Shown: piece by piece, positions 45,794 to 58,675 of the stretch
Layout: every line of letters starts with the position of its first letter
Position numbering within the stretch: position 1 is the stretch's first letter
Source: Agapanthus africanus
Lineage: Eukaryota > Streptophyta > Magnoliopsida > Asparagales > Amaryllidaceae
Direction of reading: 5' to 3'
NCBI GenBank assembly: GCA_030015575.1
Contig: CM057347.1
Span: 408,364,248 to 408,428,247 of the forward strand
DNA: 64,000 bases
Program-made: the position numbers and the translations under genes
Notes under the pieces: generated by a model
The model's database searches: none
What the model was told of the DNA's origin: nothing
The model's input: the letters and a program-made list of their open reading frames with translations, nothing else

Positions 45794-48700
45794 TGTCACG
45801 ACCCACAAAGTACGGAACGCGACCGGCACTTAAGTTACGAAACGTCTCAAGGCATCCGTAAAATAAGTAAGCCGAAACCCAGAATACAAACCCCAATTGA
45901 AATTTTAGAGTGAAGGAAAACCAATTTATTTAAGCATTTTACTCCATTACACATCAAATTCCCTTTTTAAAATAAGTTTCTCTTTTTCCGAAAATTCCAA
46001 CAGAGTTTCCTTGTAAAACAAGCTCCAAACGAGTATAACAGGAATACAAATGAATAACATGAAAATGGCTTCCCCAAGCGGGAGCAAGCTCTTCGCCTCA
46101 AGGCGGTCACAAATCCCACACAATATAAAATAGCAATGTGCATAGATAAGCATGAAGCATAAGAAATAGCATGTCGACTCAAGTGAGCTCGACCCCAGAT
46201 ATAACATAAAATAAATCCCCAAGTCTGACAATCTCACCTCTAGGTCAATTATACAGTAATCCAAATAAAACAGGTACAATTGAAATAATAGTAGCAGTAA
46301 ATGGAGTGTTCTAGATACAACAAATATAAAAGGTGGTACAAAATGACAATAACCCACCTATGAGCAAAAGCCTCGAGTCCAGGTAAAAAGTGCAAAAGAA
46401 GCAAAAGTATCCGCCGCTATAGTACTGACGGAACGGACCTGCAGAAAAGCTGTGGAACAACGGGGGTGAGTTGCCAGCTCGTGAGTAATAAATAACATCT
46501 ACTAAGGCTATCGTATGCATGCACACAAGTATCCTAGCATCCCTAAAACAGGTATGTCTACATGTACTAGCAGGTATGTATGCATCATCAGTGTACTAAC
46601 AGGTATATATGTCACATGGAGGTAATAACAGGTATGTATGCCACATGAAAGTACTATCAAGTATGTATGAGAATTATTCTTTCCTTTGTTTTGAAACTTC
46701 CATTTTAAACATCAGCATAATATCCAAGAAATCAGTAAAATCCGTGTCCAGCAACGACACCTCAAAACTGTCCAAATCTCATATATCCATGTCTGTATCT
46801 CTGGCCTCAGCCATCCGGCTGATCCATATCAAATATCCATATCTCAATCCAGCGGCCACGGTCGGTATCCTCTGGATATCCGCCGTGCCAAATGAAGTCA
46901 CTGGTAGGTAATCCGTCCCCTGCCAGGCTCAACGCCATCATCTGCGATCCTCTTGCCCCGGGGTACCTTACCGGGCCCACCATGTACCCGTGACGGTTCC
47001 TCCACTCCTCGACACGGATCTCGAAAACCACAGCAAACTCATGGTGGACGACACTTTACATCACTAGAAAACCGCAACTTTTATATTTTTAAAGATGATA
47101 AGTTTGAAATCTTGCGGCTTTCCCCCGAAATCCAGAAATATCATAAATCTCATGAAATCATCATAAATGCATATGTCGATGATTATGAATGCTTATGGTG
47201 TCAATTTGCAATGCATGATTTCTACTAGGCATGGGCAGGTGATATGATAATATATATGCACGAGTATGGTAATGCTTATGGTTTCATGTTAAATACTTAT
47301 TGCAATATCACATTTCTAGGCAATTAACATGTTTCAGATTTATAGTTATCTAGTGTCGTGACATGGCAATTACCAGGGTGTGTGTGTGTCCACATGAATA
47401 GTGCTCGTGCTGCATATAAAACCTGGTAATGGTGCATGTGTCCTATAATGAATTTGCGTATATGGAACATCATATAGATACTAACTACAGCAATTATCAT
47501 GCAAGTATTTTTATCACAATGTCACAAGTAATATCAAGTCTGCTATATCTATCGGGCGACTCGCGCCATCCAAACGATCGTCCCCCGTAGATGTTAAATC
47601 TACTCACCCGTGATCCCGTGCTAAGTGTGTCCGACCACCTGCTTCCCTTTCTCCGCTGCGCTTGAAGTTTCCGCCGGCGAACCTAGAATTCACAAAAGTC
47701 ACCATATAAGGAAAAATCCTGCAAAATGCGATATATCGATAAAAAAAAGGATACGTGTGCGTGAAACTAAACGCGTGTGCATATGACACGACGCGACGCA
47801 CACAAACCACCAGAACCCAAACTGACACGCTGTGTCACGCAGCGCGCCACAGAACCACGCGTATCACGCGCGTGTCGCACAAGACTTAAAACATCGGAAA
47901 CACGTTAATAGCTCCAGATTTTGACTCTGGGCCCAAAACAAAAAGTTACAGATACTAAAAGACTAACCTACCCAGAAGGACCCTACACCCAAAATCCCCA
48001 CACCCCACCCCCTACTCTGGCCGCAATTTGCGGCCAGAACGATTAAACCGGCGGCCGTGAGGGGGAGTTGGGTCCTCGTGCTCTGTGTGTGTGTTTCTAC
48101 TAGTCTCACCATGCCACTGTCTTCACAATTTTATTCTAAAGGTCTCGGGTCAACAGCAGATCCAACAGAGGCCAAAGAGTCGATAAAACTGCTAAATTAC
48201 GCCAAGTCGGGTAAATCAGGTGTCTTGGTGAAATCCGAGAAAATCCTCTGGTTAATTGGTCTCAACAGAACCTAAAAGGGCCAGTCTAACTAACACAACT
48301 TCCACTTTTGCCAAAATTCTCTTAATCACTCAAAATCACCGTTAAGGCATGAAATAACCACTAATCATGCTACATTATCATCATTTTAGTAATTTAGGGT
48401 TATCTAACCGATTTTAACGACACTATAAGGCTAAACAGACTAATTAACACCTAAAAGGATTCATTGAGCTACAAGCACTCCAAGGCAACTAGATCTAGCA
48501 TCACTACACAAGTTCTAGTACTAAAATCCCATTTATCACTAAACTAGTTTAACAATCACATAACCTAAGTAGTGTGGAGAGAGTTTAGGATTTATACCTC
48601 CTAGGGACCTTGCAAACAAGGAGAAGAAGAAGAATGAGAAGGCGAGTGCTGCAGTGCTGCTGCGGCCCAAGAGCTGTTGCTGCAACTGCTGATGCTGATG

Positions 48701-49646
48701 CAGTTGGCTGAAAGTTGCTGTTGCTGTTGCCTGGTGTGGTGTAGTGTTATTTTGTGTTGGTTTCAGGTGTTGCTAGTGGCAAGGGGTGAGGAAGTGTTAA
48801 GGGAAGAGTTGTATGTTGTTGGGGCTGATGTGGTGTGGGTTTTGGGCTGAAAGTTTTGCTGTTTCAGCTGATGTTGCTGCTGAATTGAGTTGGAGCTGAA
48901 GCTGGTTTTTGTGGTAGAGCAAGGCTATTTGAGGATGGTTGTGTGTGTGTGAGTGTGGCTGAAGTGGGGGGGGGCTGATGTGCGCTGCTGCTGCTGAAGA
49001 AGGATGTAGTAGAGCTGGAATGATGAAAATGGCTGAAGTTTTGGGGCTGATGGGCTGTTTGTAGCAGGCTGAAGCTGGTTTTCTGGTGTTAGGGTGGCTG
49101 TAGCAGCTGCATAGGGTTTAGAGAGCTGATGCTATGCAGATATTGTTGCTGGAATTTGGGCAGAAATTGTGCTGGTGATAATGATGGGGTTATTTTCAGC
49201 CGTTGATGCTGATATTCTGGGTGGCTGAAATCAGCAGAAAAAAGGCTTGTGTGTGTGTATATGTGAGATGAGTTTGAGAGGCAAATGGGATTTTGAAAAG
49301 AAGGTAGTGTGAAACAAATCAAGGCCCACCATAATCTCCCCTTCTAATCTCAAGACAACCCCAACCCTAATCCAATTTAAAACTAAAACTCCTCAATTAT
49401 CATCAATAAAAAAAAGAAGTTTAGACCACCATGGTTAACTTAACATGGCTAACCCACAAGCTCAAAATACGGCAAACCCTAATCTTAATCCCATCTGACG
49501 TGCACAAGTGTGTGTGGTCGAGATAAAATTCCACAAAAATAACCATAAACCCAAATAAAATACTTGAATCCCGTTTTGGTAAACTTTTTACCAAAAAACC
49601 CCACATTAACATTTAATTACTACTAACCCTAAACTCAGGTATTACA
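45794..49646 (-). repeat. 3' LTR of element C
   Basis: 3853 bp, from TGTCACGACCCAC to CAGGTATTACA. It contains a GCTG-rich stretch at about 48640-49240. Confidence 0.93.
48640..49240. repeat. GCTG-rich low-complexity stretch in LTR C
   Basis: Interspersed GCTGCTG, GTTGCTG and GGCTGA words without a fixed period; repeated in the other LTR at about 57470-58080. Confidence 0.7.
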
Positions 49647-49680
49647 GTCTTCCCCCCTTAAGAAAATTCGTCCCCGAATT
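49647..49680 (-). other. Polypurine tract and inverted repeat of element C
   Basis: The minus strand has AATTCG-GGGA-CGAATT followed by AAGGGGGGAAGAC next to the LTR. Confidence 0.85.
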
Positions 49681-52230
49681 TTAAAATATGCAACTACGCG
49701 TACCTTCAAAAAGATGAGGGAATTTCTTCCGCATCTCTCCCTCGGCCTCCCAAGTGATCTCCTCGCTGCTCGGGCTGCGCCAAAGAACTTTCATGGATGA
49801 CAGGACTTTTGATCGAAGTTTCATCACTTGCCGATCCAATATCTCGACTGGTTGCACGGTGAACGAATGGTCGGGCTCGAGCTGAACTGTCTGATACTGA
49901 ATCGTGTGGGAAGGGTCATGTAGATAACGGCGTAGCATCGATACATGGAAGACGGGATGAACATCTGAAAAGCTAGGTGGAAGAGCCAAACGATATGCAA
50001 CAGCGCCGACACGCTCGAGGATCTCGAAGGAACCTACGAATCTAGGGCTAAGCTTCCCCTTTCGCCCAAAACGCATCACGCCCTTCATCGGAGAGACCCT
50101 CAGAAAAACATGGTCGCCAACAGCGAACTCTAACCTGCGACGGCGCCTGTCTGCATACGATTTCTGCCTGCTCTGAGCCGCTCTCATCCGTTCTCGAATC
50201 AGCTGCACTTTCTCGGTCGTCTCCTGCACGATCTGTGGGCCAAAAATACTGCTCTTGCTCAGCTCCGCCCAACAGACGGGTGATCTACATCTCCTCCCAT
50301 ACAACGTCTCGAAAGGTGCCATCTGAATAGTATCCTGGAAGCTGTTGTTATAGGAGAACTCCACTAGAGGTAAATGACGATCCCAGCTACCGCCGAAGTC
50401 CAAAACGCACGCTCCGAGCATGTCCTCGAGAGTCTGAATGGTCCACTCTGACTGTCCGTCGGTCTGCGGATGAAACGCTGTGCTGAAGCTCAAACGAGTG
50501 CCTAAAGCCTCCTGGAGTCTCTGCCAAAGTCGGCTGGTAAACCGGGTGCCTCGATCTGACACGATACAAGTCGGTATGCCATGTAACCGCACGATCTCGT
50601 CGATGTAGAGCTGGGCATACTGAGCGAAGCTGAAAGTGGTCTTCACTGGCAGGAAGTGAGCCGCTTTCGTCAATTTATCCACGATCACCCAGATGGAGTC
50701 GTACCCTCGACTGGTCCTGGGTAGACCTACAACGAAATCCATCGAAATCTGCTCCCATTTCCACTCCGGAATGGGTAACGGCTGTAGCTCTCCTGTGGGC
50801 CTCTGGTGCTCGGCCTTGACTTGCTGACAAGTCAGGCATCTCGATACGAACTCCGCGATGTCCCTCTTCATTTCGTCCCACCAGTAGGTCTCTCTCATAT
50901 CGTGGTACATCTTGGTGGAACCGGGGTGGACACTATACACCGATCGATGTGCCTCCTCAAGAATGTCGCGCCGCAATCCATCAGCATCTGGTACGCACAG
51001 TCTAGATCCAAATCGTAATATCCCCTGACCATCAATCACGAACTCGGAAAATCTGCCCTGTCCCATCTGTGCCATGATCTCTGAGCAACGGCCATCTCTG
51101 CGCTGTGCCTCATATATACGGTCAAGCAACTGTGGGCGTGCACGAACATGCGCGAGCTGTCCCCCTATCGGAGTGAACTCGAACTCAACTCGGCTGTCGC
51201 ATAAAATCTGCCAATCTGCTGACGACTGCCTCTGCACTGCGTGCAAATAGGATAAACTACCCCCGGGCCTCCTGCTCAAGGCATCCACTACCACATTTGC
51301 CTTGCCCGGGTGGTATAAGATCTCACAGTCGTAGTCCTTCACCAACTCCATCCAACGACGCTGTCTGAGGTTCAGGTCTCGCTGCTGAAATATGTATTTC
51401 AAGCTCTTGTGGTCTGTGAAAATTTGGCACGACTCGCCATATAGGTAGTGTCGCCATATCTTCAGTGCAAAGACCACTGCAGCCATCTCCAAATCGTGAG
51501 TGGGGTAGTTCTGTTCGTATTTCTTCAATTGCCGCGAAGCATACGCGATCACCCTGTCGTGCTGCATCAACACGCATCCTAACCCCACCAGCGAAGCGTC
51601 ACAGTAAACCACGAAACCGCCTGATCCTGAAGGCAAAGATAATACCGGCGCCGTAGTCAAACATGTCCGTAGCTGCTGGAAACTGCGCTCGCACTCCTCC
51701 GTCCAGACGAAGGGAACTCCCTTCCGGGTCAAACCGGTCAAAGGTGCAGCTATACGGGAGAAGTCCTGAACGAATCGCCTGTAGTAGCCCTCCAGGCCTA
51801 GAAAACTACGGATCTCGGTAACCGACGCCGGTCGGGGCCACTGCTGAACAGCCTTAATCTTCTTCGGGTCCACACATATGCCATCTCTCGTAATCACGTG
51901 ACCCAAGAATCCGACGCTGTCCAGCCAGAATGCACACTTGGAGAACTTTGCGAACAACTGGTGCTCCCTCAGAGTCTGTAACGTAAACCGCAGGTGCTGC
52001 TCGTGCTCTTCTCGGCTCCGGGAGTACACCAAAATATCGTCGATGAACACGATGATGAACAAGTCCAGATACGGCCTGAAGGTACGGTTCATCAAATCCA
52101 TAAATGCTGCGGGGGCGTTGGTGAGTCCGAACGACATCACCAGAAACTCATAGTGGCCATAGCGTGTACGGAAGGCTGTCTTCGGTATATCCTCCTGTCG
52201 AACTCGTAGCTGGTGGTACCCCGATCGCAA
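49681..52230 (-). CDS. Element C pol: RT core, RNase H, integrase, chromodomain
   Basis: Open for 849 codons. It starts inside RT ([20 protein letters not shown]) with the catalytic FIDD at residues 62-65, then the thumb ([17 protein letters not shown]). RNase H follows ([29 protein letters not shown]). Integrase has its zinc region ([24 protein letters not shown]), the DDE residues in [19 protein letters not shown] and [16 protein letters not shown], and a [19 protein letters not shown] segment. A chromodomain ([15 protein letters not shown] ... [16 protein letters not shown]) ends the protein. The real polyprotein starts upstream; a TAG at 52273-52275 separates this frame from the protease part, in the same frame. 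Confidence 0.95.
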   Translation of the reverse strand: MRSGYHQLRVRQEDIPKTAFRTRYGHYEFLVMSFGLTNAPAAFMDLMNRTFRPYLDLFIIVFIDDILVYSRSREEHEQHLRFTLQTLREHQLFAKFSKCAFWLDSVGFLGHVITRDGICVDPKKIKAVQQWPRPASVTEIRSFLGLEGYYRRFVQDFSRIAAPLTGLTRKGVPFVWTEECERSFQQLRTCLTTAPVLSLPSGSGGFVVYCDASLVGLGCVLMQHDRVIAYASRQLKKYEQNYPTHDLEMAAVVFALKIWRHYLYGESCQIFTDHKSLKYIFQQRDLNLRQRRWMELVKDYDCEILYHPGKANVVVDALSRRPGGSLSYLHAVQRQSSADWQILCDSRVEFEFTPIGGQLAHVRARPQLLDRIYEAQRRDGRCSEIMAQMGQGRFSEFVIDGQGILRFGSRLCVPDADGLRRDILEEAHRSVYSVHPGSTKMYHDMRETYWWDEMKRDIAEFVSRCLTCQQVKAEHQRPTGELQPLPIPEWKWEQISMDFVVGLPRTSRGYDSIWVIVDKLTKAAHFLPVKTTFSFAQYAQLYIDEIVRLHGIPTCIVSDRGTRFTSRLWQRLQEALGTRLSFSTAFHPQTDGQSEWTIQTLEDMLGACVLDFGGSWDRHLPLVEFSYNNSFQDTIQMAPFETLYGRRCRSPVCWAELSKSSIFGPQIVQETTEKVQLIRERMRAAQSRQKSYADRRRRRLEFAVGDHVFLRVSPMKGVMRFGRKGKLSPRFVGSFEILERVGAVAYRLALPPSFSDVHPVFHVSMLRRYLHDPSHTIQYQTVQLEPDHSFTVQPVEILDRQVMKLRSKVLSSMKVLWRSPSSEEITWEAEGEMRKKFPHLFEGTRSCIF

Positions 52231-52272
52231 GTCGATCCTAGAAAAATAACCCGCACCCTGAAGCTGGTCGAA

Positions 52273-53133
52273 CTAATCATCAATGCATGGCAACAGATAT
52301 CTGTTCCGCACGGTAACCTTGTTCAGCTGGCGATAGTCGATACATAAGCGCAAGCTTCCGTCCTTCTTCTTGACAAACAGGACCGGAGCACCCCATGGAG
52401 AAACACTGGGCCGAATAAGTCCCTTATCTAACAAATCTTGCAGCCGAACCTTCAACTCTCTAAGTTCCGCCGGGGCCATCCGATAAGGCGGTATAGAAAT
52501 AGGCCCCGAGTCGGGAACCAAATCAATACAGAACTCGACATCTCGCTCAGGTGGCAGTCCTGGCAGCTCATCAGGGAAGACATCGGGGAAGTCGCATGCG
52601 ATCGGAACCTGGTCCAATGGAACATCTGTAGCTTTAGTATCGCATACACAGGCTAGAAATCCCCGACATCCCTTCCTCAACAGCTGATCAGCGCGAAGGG
52701 AAGAAATCAAAATGTGAGGGGCGGCACCACGGTCCCCCTGCACAACAAAAGCCGACTCGCCGGGAAAACAAAATCTAACGGTCTTCTCACGGAAGTCCAC
52801 CGACGCATAGCACGTGGCTAACCAATCCATGCCCAAAAGAACGTCGAAGTCCAACATCTCAAGAAGGATCAGGTCGACGTGCAGCTCTCGCTCGCCAATA
52901 CGAACGGTACAGGATCGGAACACGTGCCTAGCAACAAAAGACTCTCCCACAGGAGTGGTCACAACAAGCGGCTGATCAAGCAAACCGGACTCTCTACCCA
53001 AACTCGACACGAAGTGGGTGGAAACGTATGAGTGCGTGGATCCGGGATCGAACAACACGTGTGCATCAATAGAGCATACAGATAGGGTACCTGTAACGAT
53101 GGCATTGGATGCCTGCACATCCTGTGGTGTCAA
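52273..53133 (-). CDS. Element C protease and RT N-terminus
   Basis: 286 residues. The protease active site is [13 protein letters not shown], where DPG stands in place of the usual D-S/T-G, followed by [10 protein letters not shown] typical of plant Ty3 proteases. A linker with [18 protein letters not shown] leads into the RT fingers ([32 protein letters not shown]). It ends at a TAG 15 codons before the next open block, in frame, where relatives have a Leu codon. The frame also stays open upstream to the TAG that ends gag. Confidence 0.92.
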   Translation of the reverse strand: MTPQDVQASNAIVTGTLSVCSIDAHVLFDPGSTHSYVSTHFVSSLGRESGLLDQPLVVTTPVGESFVARHVFRSCTVRIGERELHVDLILLEMLDFDVLLGMDWLATCYASVDFREKTVRFCFPGESAFVVQGDRGAAPHILISSLRADQLLRKGCRGFLACVCDTKATDVPLDQVPIACDFPDVFPDELPGLPPERDVEFCIDLVPDSGPISIPPYRMAPAELRELKVRLQDLLDKGLIRPSVSPWGAPVLFVKKKDGSLRLCIDYRQLNKVTVRNRYLLPCIDD

Positions 53134-53340
53134 TGCAAAAACTCGGGCCTGACCTCCTCCTATAGCGGGCTGACCTCGGCCTCGGCCTCTGCCTCCTCGT
53201 CCTCTCTGGGTCGGTGCGCCGCGCCCATAGCCTCTGGGTGGACCTAACTGGCGTGGAGTATCGCCTGCGGCAGGTAGTAGAGCTCTCTGAGGAGGGGGCG
53301 GTGATGGAGGTAGAGTCGCATGCGGAACTGTCGTCGCTCC

Positions 53341-54114
53341 CTATCGCCTCACTGGACAATCTCTAATACGATGGTGCAAACTCCCGCACCTAAAGCACCC
53401 TGGCGATGACTGCTGTCCCTGCATATACGACCCATACAGCTGACCTCGTCCAAACCCTCTGCCGGTCCTATCTCTCGAAATGAATATGGCATGCTGTCCC
53501 TGATCTGGCGTGCCGGTACGAATCCACTTCGGCCCGGGAACGACCGAAGTCGCTGAAATACGTGTCTCCATCCGCAACGCCGTATCCATAGCTGCTGTAT
53601 AGGTATCGAAATGCTGGGCGCCAATGGCAAGATAAAGCTGGGCATCCAGTCCCTGTATGAACCTCTTCACCCTCTTCGCTTCGGTATCCACCAGGTACGG
53701 GGCATATCGGGACAACTGTGTAAATTGAACATCATACTCAGACACCGTCATACCAGGTGTCTTGACCAAGGCCTCGAAACTACGAGCTCTGGCGTCGCGA
53801 ACGCTCTCCGGGAGGAAACGGGCAAAGAAGACTGCTGTGAACTCGGTCCAGGTCATGGGCGGCAGACCTACAGCTCGACCTCTCAGAACTGACTCCCACC
53901 ATATCTGTGCGAGACCCTCTAGTCGGAAACTCGCAAGCTCTACCCAGCGATCATCAGAACTTCTCAGCGATCGGCAGATCCTGGCCAAGCTGTCAAGGAA
54001 CGTCTGCGGGTCCTCTGCTGCATCGGTACCCGTGAAAACTGGAGGTCTCAGCCTCATGAACTCTTGTAGTGAAACCGGGATGGTCACGGCGGTAGTAGTA
54101 GGAGCAGGTATCAT
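53341..54114 (-). CDS. Element C gag (capsid and zinc knuckle)
   Basis: 257 residues: a Ty3-type capsid segment (RPPVFTGTDAAEDPQTFLD, WWESVLRG, TWTEFTAVFFARFLPESVR, MTVSEYDVQFTQLSRYAP) and a single CCHC knuckle CFRCGSLHHRIRDC near the end. A TAG at 53341-53343 ends it two residues after CPVRR, but the same frame continues into protease, as in single-ORF gag-pol elements. The start at 54114 is probably internal; see the N-terminal entry. Confidence 0.9.
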   Translation of the reverse strand: MIPAPTTTAVTIPVSLQEFMRLRPPVFTGTDAAEDPQTFLDSLARICRSLRSSDDRWVELASFRLEGLAQIWWESVLRGRAVGLPPMTWTEFTAVFFARFLPESVRDARARSFEALVKTPGMTVSEYDVQFTQLSRYAPYLVDTEAKRVKRFIQGLDAQLYLAIGAQHFDTYTAAMDTALRMETRISATSVVPGPKWIRTGTPDQGQHAIFISRDRTGRGFGRGQLYGSYMQGQQSSPGCFRCGSLHHRIRDCPVRR

Positions 54115-54389
54115 AGAGGTCTAGGATGTAGTAGGTACGTCCTCCGGCCTCGGTGCACGACCGGCTGCAACTAGGGATCCTACCATCTGACGTAGCTCCT
54201 GCATACTCCCCATCATCTGTCGCAGCTCATCCATACCAGTCTCAAGCCTATCCATACGGCCTGGGGAAGGTGGATCGGTCTGTCCCTGCGGCGTAGGCAT
54301 ACCCCCTGCTCAGTCCTAGTCTCGGACGAGCCAGCTCGAATCTCGTCTCGGGCGGCAGCCCTCTGTGCTCTAGTAGTCCTCTGTGGCAT
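54115..54389 (-). pseudogene. N-terminal part of element C gag, broken
   Basis: An ATG at 54387-54389 opens MPQRTTRAQRAAARDEIRA. After a one-base frameshift near 54300 the gag frame continues with TDPPSPGRMDRLETGMDELR and a methionine-rich helix, then meets TAG at 54121-54123, three codons before the ATG at 54114. The normal gag therefore begins about 90 codons earlier than the open frame. Confidence 0.7.
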
Positions 54390-54609
54390 AGTGACTGGTA
54401 CAGGAAACAGGACAATAAGAACGGTGCAATAGAATCATAGGATACATGGAATAGAAAAAGAATTTCCAAGCAAGTATATCCTACAGTCACCTAGGCGGAG
54501 TACTGCATCGCAAGTATGCTGCGGACATACGTACGCTACGCTACCCTGCTTAAGTCACTTACTCCATCTAGTAAGGGTCATCCTACACTCGGAAAGGTCA
54601 GAACCTATC

Positions 54610-54621
54610 GCTCTGATACCA
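54610..54621 (-). other. Primer binding site of element C
   Basis: The minus strand reads TGGTATCAGAGC, four bases after the LTR end. Confidence 0.88.
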
Positions 54622-54625
54622 ACTT

Positions 54626-57600
54626 TGTCACGACCCACAAAGTACGGAACGCGACCGGCACTTAAGTTACGAAACGTCTCAAGGCGTCCGTAAAATAAGT
54701 AACCCGAAGCCCAGAATACAAACCCCAATTGAAATTTTAGAGTGAAGGAAAACCAATTTATTTAAGCATTTTACTCCATTACACATCAAATTCCCTTTTT
54801 AAAATAAGTTTCTCTTTTTTCGAAAATTCCAACAGAGTTTCCTTGTAAAACAAGCTCCAAACGAGTATAACAGGAATACAAATGAATAACATAAAAATGG
54901 CTTCCCCAAGCGGGAGCTAGCTCTTCGCCTCAAGGCGGTCACAAATCCCACGCAATATAAAATAGCAATGTGCATAGATAAGCATGAAGCATAAGAAATA
55001 GCATGTCGACTCAAGTGAGCTCGACCACAGATATAACATAAAATAAATCCCCAAGTCTGACAATCTCACCTCTAGGTCAATTATACAGTAATCCAAATAA
55101 AACAGGTACAATTGAAATAATAGTAGCAGTAGATGGAGTGTTCTAGATACAACAAATATAAAAGGTGGTACAAAATGATAATAACCCACCTATGAGCAAA
55201 AGCCTTGAGTCCAGGTAAAAAGTGCAAAAGAAGCAAAAGTATCCGCCGCTATAGTACTGACGGAACGGACCTGCAGAAAAGCTGTGGCACAACGGGGGTG
55301 AGTTGCCAGCTCGTGAGTAATAAATAACATCTACTAAGGCAATCGTATGCCTGCACACAAGTATCCTAGCATCCCTAAAACAGGTATGTCTACATGTACT
55401 AGCAGGTATGTATGCATCATCAGTGTACTAACAGGTATATATGTCACATGGAGGTAATAACAGGTATGTATGCCACATGAAAGTACTATCAAGTATGTAT
55501 GAGAATTATTCCTTCCTTTGTTTTGAAACTTCCATTTTAAACATCAGCATAATATCCAAGAAATCAGTAAAATCCGTGTCCAGCAAAGACACCTCAAAAC
55601 TGTCCAAATCTCATATATCCATGTCAATATCTCTGGCCTCAGCCATCCGGCTGATCCATATCAAATATCCATATCTCAATCCAGCGGCCACGGTCGGTAT
55701 CCTCTGGATATCCGCCGTGCCAAATGAAGTCACCGGTAGGTAATCCGTCCCCTGCCAGGCTCAACGCCATCATCTGCGATCCTCTTGCCCCGGGTACCTT
55801 ACCGGGCCCACCATGTACCCGTGACGGTTCTTCCACTCCTCGACACGGATCTCGAAAACCACAGCAAACTCATGGTGGACGACACTTTACATCACTAGAA
55901 AACCGCAACTTTTATATTTTTAAAGATGATAAGTTTGAAATCTTGCGGCTTTCCCCCGAAATCCAGAAATATCATAAATCTCATGAAATCATCATAAATG
56001 CATATGTCGATGATTATGAATGCTTATGGTGTCAATTTGCAATGCATGATTTCTACTAGGCATGGGCATGTGATATGATAATATATATGCACGAGTATGG
56101 TAATGCTTATGGTTTCATGTTAAATACTTATTGCAATATCACATTTCTAGGCAATTAACATGTTTCAGATTTATAGTTATCTAGTGTCGTGACATGGCAA
56201 TTACCAGGGTGTGTGTGTGTCCACATGAATAGTGCTCGTGCTGCATATAAAACCTGGTAATGGTGCATGTGTCCTATAATGAATTTGCGTATATGGAACA
56301 TCATATAGATACTAACTACAGCAATTATCATGCAAGTATTTTTATCACAATGTCACAAGTAATATCAAGTCTGCTATATCTATCGGGCGACTCGCGCCAT
56401 CCAAACGATCGTCCCCCGTAGATGTTAAATCTACTCACCCGTGATCCCGTGCTAAGTGTGTTCGACCACCTGCTTCCCTTTCTCCGCTGCGCTTGAAGTT
56501 CCCGCCGGCGAACCTAGAATTCACAAAAGTCACCATATAAGGAAAAATCCTGCAAAATGCGATATATCGATAAAAAAAAGGATACGCGTGCGTGAAACTA
56601 AACGCGCGTGCATATGACACGACGCGACGCGCACAAACCACCAGAACCCAAACTGACACGCTGTGTCGCGCAGCGCGCCACAGAACCACGCGTATCACGC
56701 GCGTGTCGCACAAGACTTAAAACATCGGAAACACGTTAATAGCTCCAGATTTTGACTCTGGGCCCAAAACAAAAAGTTACAGATACTAAAAGACTAACCT
56801 ACCCAGAAGGACCTTACACCCAAAATCCCCACACCCCACCCCCTACTCTGGCCGCAATTTGCGGCCAGAACGATTAAACCGGCGGCCGTGAGGGGGTGTT
56901 GGGTCCCCGTGCTCTGTGTGTGTGTTTCTACTAGTCTCACCATGCCACTGTCTTCACAATTTTATTCTAAAGGTCTCGGGTCAACAGCAGATCCAACAGA
57001 GTCCAAAAAGTCGATAAAACTGCTAAATTACGCCAAGTCGGGTAAATCGGGTGTCTTGGTGAAATCCGGGGAAATCCTCTGGTTAACTAGTCTCAACAGA
57101 ACCTAAAGGGGCTAGTCTAACTAACACAACTTCCACTTTTGCCAAAATTCTCTTAAATCACTCAAAATCACCGTTAAGGCATGAAATAACCACTAATCAT
57201 GCTACATTATCATCATTTTAGCAATTTAGGGTTATCTAACCGATTTTAACGACATTACAAGGCTAAACAGACTAATTAACACCTAAAAGGATTCATTAAG
57301 CTACAAGCACTCTAAGGCAACTAGATCTAGCATCACTACACAAGTTCTAGTACTAAAATCCTATTTATCACTAAACTAGTTTAACAATCACATAACCTAA
57401 GTAGTGTGGAGAGAATTTAGGATTTATACCTCCTAGGGACCTTGCAAACAAGGAGAAGAAGAAGAATGGGAAGGCAAGTGCAGCAGTGCTGCTGCGGCCC
57501 AAGAGCTGTTGCTGCAACTGCTGATGCTGATGCAGTTGGCTGAAAGTTGCTGTTGCTGTTGCCTGGTGTGGTGTAGTGTTATTTTGTGTTGGTTTCAGGT

Positions 57601-58482
57601 GTTGCTAGTGGCAAGGGGTGAGGAAGTGTTAAGGGAAGAGTAGTATGTTGTTGGGGCTGATGTGGTGTGGGTTTTGGGCTGAAAGTGTTGCTGTTTCAGC
57701 TGATGCTGCTGCTGAATTGAGTTGGAGCTGAAGCTGGTTTTTGTGGTAGAGCAAGGCTATTTGAGGATGATTGTGTGTGTGTGAGTGTGGCTAAAGTGGG
57801 GGGGGGGGGGGCTGATGTGCAGCTGCTGCTGCTGAAGAAGGATGTAGTAGAGCTGGAATGATGAAAATGGCTGAAGTTTTGGGGCTGATGGGCTGTTTGT
57901 AGCAGGCTGAAGCTGGTTTTCTGGTGTTAGGGTGGCTGTAGCAGCTGCATAGGGTTTAGAGAGCTGATGCTATGCAGATATTGTTGCTGGAATTTGGGCA
58001 GAAATTGTGCTGGTGATAATGATGGGGTTATTTTCAGCTGCTGATGCTGATATTCTGGGTGGCTGAAATCAGCAGAAAAAGACTGGTGTGTGTGTATATG
58101 TGAGATGAGTTTGAGAGGCAAATGGGATTTTGAAAAGAAGGTAGTGTGAAACAAATCAAGGCCCACCATAATCTCCCCTTCTAATCTCAAGACAACCCCA
58201 ACCCTAATCCAATTTAAAACTAAAACTCCTCAATTATCATCAATAAAAAATGAAGTTTAGACCACCATGGTTAACTTAACATGTCTAACCCACAAGCTCA
58301 AAATACGACAAACCCTAATCTTAATCCCATCTGACGTGCACAAGTGTGTGTGGTCGAGATAAAATTCCACAAAAATAACCATAAACCCAGATAAAATACT
58401 AGAATCCCGTTTTGGTAAACTTTTTACTAAAAAACCCCACATTAACATTTAATTACTACTAACCCTAAACTCAGGTATTACA
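54626..58482 (-). repeat. 5' LTR of element C
   Basis: 3857 bp, collinear with 45794-49646, differing by scattered substitutions and a longer G run near 57800. Confidence 0.93.
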
Positions 58483-58675
58483 ATTACTTTACGACAGGGA
58501 GGTCAGGGTTTGACATGTATTCGAGTCGAAGCATTGCTTTACGATAGGGAGGTCAGGGGTTGACATGTATCCGAGTCGAAGCATTACTTTACGACAGGGA
58601 GGTCAGGGTTTGACATGTATCCGAGTCGAAGCGTTGCTTTACGACGGGGAGGTCAGGGGTTGACATGTATCCGAG
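58483..58675. repeat. 50-bp minisatellite, remainder after element C
   Basis: About four more units of the array at 44577, starting with the duplicated ATTAC. The array ends in TATCCGAGACAGGG. Confidence 0.92.

Larger units (their letters stand above)
45789..58487 (-). mobile_element. Element C: nearly intact Ty3/Gypsy chromovirus
   Basis: LTRs 45794-49646 and 54626-58482 (about 3.85 kb) with target duplication ATTAC at 45789-45793 and 58483-58487. The interior codes for gag with zinc knuckle, protease, RT, RNase H, integrase and chromodomain in a single frame, interrupted only by three TAG codons and one frameshift near the gag start. Long LTRs, the initiator-Met PBS and the chromodomain suit the Tekay/Del group of plant chromoviruses. 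It inserted into the 50-bp minisatellite. Confidence 0.93.

Noticed and set aside
45947..46526. Hydrophobic frames in LTR C, present in both copies (also 54799-55358).
   Set aside because: They are duplicated only because the LTR is; the copies differ by stops and frame, and no family is recognisable.
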